Positions 61,091 to 64,000 of a stretch of 64,000 nt of DNA are shown in pieces. The notes beneath the pieces are model-generated. The model was not told the origin of the DNA. It was given only the letters and a program-made list of their open reading frames with translations, and ran no database searches. The position numbers and the translations under genes are program-made. The stretch's first letter is position 1; every line of letters starts with the position of its first letter. Source of the DNA: Polytrichum commune (lineage: Eukaryota; Streptophyta; Polytrichopsida; Polytrichales; Polytrichaceae); contig OX485804.1 of assembly GCA_950295325.1 (NCBI GenBank), positions 57,166,001 to 57,230,000 on the forward strand. Reading direction: 5' to 3'.

Positions 61091-62168
61091 ACAAATGCAC
61101 CAAACATACTGCGAGCATCTACACAGGTGGAGTGTTCTGAAGAGGATGTCAGGAGCCATATATAATTACTCATATGCAAATACATGGTTACAAAACCACT
61201 GAGCCCCAATTACATACATATTTATATGTTAGAAAGCGGGCAGGGTCATGACACATGCATGTCATACCATCCAGATCCACTCAGTGCATTCACCAGACCA
61301 TTCACGCAGACTTGGCAGCACTCATGTAATATATGTCATAAGTCAACTATAACCACACACATATAGACAGGTGGATGGCCTTGTTGATTGAAAAACCACC
61401 ATGAGATTCTTCTATGCAAAACACTGATACATCCATAGGAAAGTACTCGGGGGGTTCACTGGCGAAAATCGTAGAACAACGTGCGATAAAAAATAGGGTC
61501 CAATATATTCATTATAGATAAATTTTGTAAAAAATGTACATGTAAATTAAGGGATTTTAAAATAGTGAAACATGTTTACATGTAAAATACTATCACCTTA
61601 TAATCTTTTCTGCAAGGTAAATAACCCCCCCAATAAATAGGTCCCGAACGCACGTGTATGCAAAATATAAGAGGGAGTGAACCCCCCGAGGGAAAGTACC
61701 AATGTTTGGACCAGTATATAGAGTAGAGGCACCCATAAACGATCACTTAAGAGGTTTTGTGCCAAATCTTGAGAAGTATAAGGTGGTACAAATTTTTTCT
61801 TTCCGTATAGGAAGATAGAAATCATGAGGATTGCAAATTTTTCATAATTTTATTCCTTAAATTGAAATTATGATGATTTTTTGAAGCCAAAAGTTGGTCT
61901 GAATATATTACCAATGTCTAGAGTCTAACATAACCGCTCATTCCTCCTCACTTTAGCACTCAAAACTAGGACATGTGTCATGGCATTATTGGTTCTGGCC
62001 TGATCGAAATTTAGTCCCAGCCTTGTCGAAATTCAAGTACCTATAGATTGCCAATGGGGTCTTCATTGAGAATAGGCGCCTCTACATGGTATGAATAGTC
62101 CATATTATTTCTTGTTATCAGAGATTGTACCCACTCAAGGGTATGGAAATTGGAATGCCAATCATATA
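60210..62168. other. upstream region of the SGNH gene and repeat DNA
   Basis: The first few hundred bases should contain the promoter and 5' UTR of the minus-strand SGNH gene. One R2 repeat copy lies at 60775-61090. No other gene is supported. Confidence 0.4.
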
Positions 62169-62525
62169 CACTCTAGACTCCGTAATAAGACACTTATGGC
62201 AACCAAAATGCCCGTGATAGTAAGGATTTAAGTAGTGTTAACATGGATGTGTGATAAAAGAGAATTAATGTAGCATGTGACGTTATGGAATAACTAAAGT
62301 CAACATTGTAATAATGACAATTATTACAATGACGACAACATGATGTGTGTGAATGTGTGGTTTGAATTCTGTGGTGATTTATTTTGATGGCAAAACCCGT
62401 GATGTATGGGAGGGGAACGTGAAACAAGGAGTGAAATCTAAACTAAGAACATCCGTCCCCTAGGGTTTGGGGACATAAGAGAAGGAATAACATTAAGGAG
62501 ATTAATAATACGGAGTTTAGAGATG
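62169..62525 (-). mobile_element. MITE, family B, copy 2
   Basis: A 357-bp relative of 13109-13462 in the opposite orientation. The ends are CACTCTAGACTCCGTAAT and, reverse complemented, CATCTCTAAACTCCGTA. It shares GTGTGGTTTGAATTCT, ATATGGGAGG-like and CTAAACTAAGAACATCCG. The left flank is TA; the right flank has lost it. Confidence 0.65.
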
Positions 62526-64000
62526 ATTGATAATTTGGTGGATTTGTCAAGGTGAGGGAATCTTTGTATACATGGGTGGCTATTTAGGTCAATACACTAC
62601 TCTAGGCCATATTGATATCACGGTGATTTTGCATAGGTATGAAAGTCCTTGCATGATATATAGACCCGAATGATATTGAAAACAAAATTATTGTCAAATA
62701 CTCATTCCTACCGGTATCAAAAAATGTGAAATCCTCATTATAGGTGCCCACATGATATATATATATATAAAAGATGATACCATACCAACATTGGAAAGTA
62801 CCAGTTGTCGTTAAAGATGCCAACAGACCAGATCAAACCCCACATACCCAAAATAAAAATGCACCAAGGATTTAATCACAACATTACAGTCCAGAAGGGT
62901 TTATACTACATGAAACCATATTGAAACTTAAGAAGGGGTTTGATCACCCTATGCACTACACTAAAATTTGGTGTCAAAACATTGTCATGTGGTAATTTTT
63001 ATGTCACTCTGTGGTAAATTTTCTAATGACACTTTTATGCATAAGTTTACAAGTATTGTCATTCCAACTTATAGTCTTTTAGTTCATTGAAAGTTCATTC
63101 ACTTTCAGTTTGGTATATTCTGCATCTTATTAACATTTTGTAATGAAATATTGTTATCCAAATGATTGAAATTTGGAAGAAAAAATCACTTAGTAAGTGA
63201 TAGTAATTAACTAGGGTTTAAGTATATTTGGATTTATGCGTAAATTTAGGACTAGTCCAACCACCAATGTGATGTACAACTAGATCGTAATACTACACAA
63301 ATATGGTGGTTGACGAACATGGAATACAAACATTCGAAGTTGTGGTTGTTGTGTTATTGCTTTTGCTAATGTTATTTGATGTTTTTGTTCTCACAAGTGC
63401 ACATTGGACAAATGATTTATCAATTAATTGTAACATTTGTATAGATCTCTGTAATGCCCGAATGTTCTTTACAAGGAATGACAAATAATGTTAGATTCAC
63501 ATTTGGTGTTAGCGATCTGTGACACTACACGGGCGATTTTACAATTAGTATTGAGGAAGACAAATAGAATTGGCGACACTAGATACAATATTTAATGTAC
63601 TTACGCAATAATAAATCTCCCATAAATTTATCTATGGGTCAACACGTAACATGATGGAGGTTGCCATGTTCAAAGGAACAATATAAGATCTCTTCCATCT
63701 TCATATTTGCAAACTTGGCTCCGCCACCAAATGCATAAGTCAACAATCACATCACAAGGTCATGACCGGGCACATCAAAGTGGGTGACCTACTCCCTCAT
63801 GGAATTATCCCTCACAGGTAGTACTCATGATGAAGACTGTGTGTCTGCACCAATATTATTTTCATACTAAGCAACACTTCTTCATCATCCTGGAATTCCA
63901 TCACTTACAAGCAAGACTTTAGATTCATGTAGAGGAAGGCTGCATTGTAGACCAACACTAGGTGTTGCATAGAACGGACTGGACGTTTGATTGTTACGCT
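62526..64000. other. no supported gene
   Basis: AT-rich with short frames of no recognisable family. The stretch 63200-63365 resembles 21130-21300 inside the giant element, so both belong to an unnamed repeat. Confidence 0.4.

Noticed and set aside
1-64000. tRNA or rRNA genes
   Set aside because: I looked for cloverleaf-like and conserved rRNA stretches by eye and saw none. A covariance-model scan would be needed to exclude small ones.

Overview
This window is nuclear DNA of a land plant. Its genes are intron-rich, with GT..AG introns. It holds a SWEET sugar transporter with the family's conserved exon sizes, an E(z)-type CXC-SET gene, an S-protein-homolog gene and a Golgi-type SGNH acyltransferase-like gene. 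Short runs of the plant telomere motif TTTAGGG also occur. The mobile-element proteins resemble families I associate with non-seed plants (moss, liverwort, lycophyte or fern), but I cannot name the species.

Layout. 0.7-5.0 kb: SWEET gene, minus strand. 5.9-13.5 kb: gene-poor DNA with MITE-like elements, a decayed hAT element and a fold-back repeat. 13.8-36.2 kb: a single 22.4-kb element bounded by 28-bp perfect terminal inverted repeats, each followed inside by GGGAAC repeats. 36.2-41 kb: a decayed relative of that element's two genes, interrupted by a 1.2-kb TIR element with a target duplication. 41.1-47.1 kb: a 6-kb element with about 50-bp terminal inverted repeats, a broken MULE-like transposase with a SWIM finger, and an antisense methyltransferase-like remnant. 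48.8-60.2 kb: ordinary genes again (S-protein homolog plus; E(z)-like and SGNH genes minus). 60.3-64 kb: repeats only.

The main discovery is the 22.4-kb element. It carries two divergent multi-exon genes. One (14.6-17.8 kb, minus) encodes a 1001-residue DUF7869-type protein with a DDE-like arrangement of acidic residues, the likely transposase. The other (27.8-34.9 kb, plus) encodes a predicted 1933-residue protein with a ParB/DGQHR-like domain, a methyltransferase-like Rossmann segment, acidic and repetitive linkers, and an FCP1-like HAD domain. Thirteen copies of a 24-bp perfect or near-perfect palindrome (half-site ACTTTCACTCGA) lie between the two genes and in intron 1 of the second, and I saw none elsewhere in the window. 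Each contains TTTCAC/GTGAAA half-sites like those of bacterial parS, so a protein-plus-centromere-like-site system inside a plant giant transposon is a reasonable, untested hypothesis. All ten mapped introns of the two genes are phase 0, unlike the two host genes whose junction phases are mixed.

A second theme is tandem duplication of 150-320 bp blocks touching an exon in all four ordinary genes: SWEET intron 3, the S-protein promoter, E(z)-like intron 2 and the last intron of the SGNH gene. In the E(z)-like gene the extra copies keep the acceptor and open frame and could act as poison exons.
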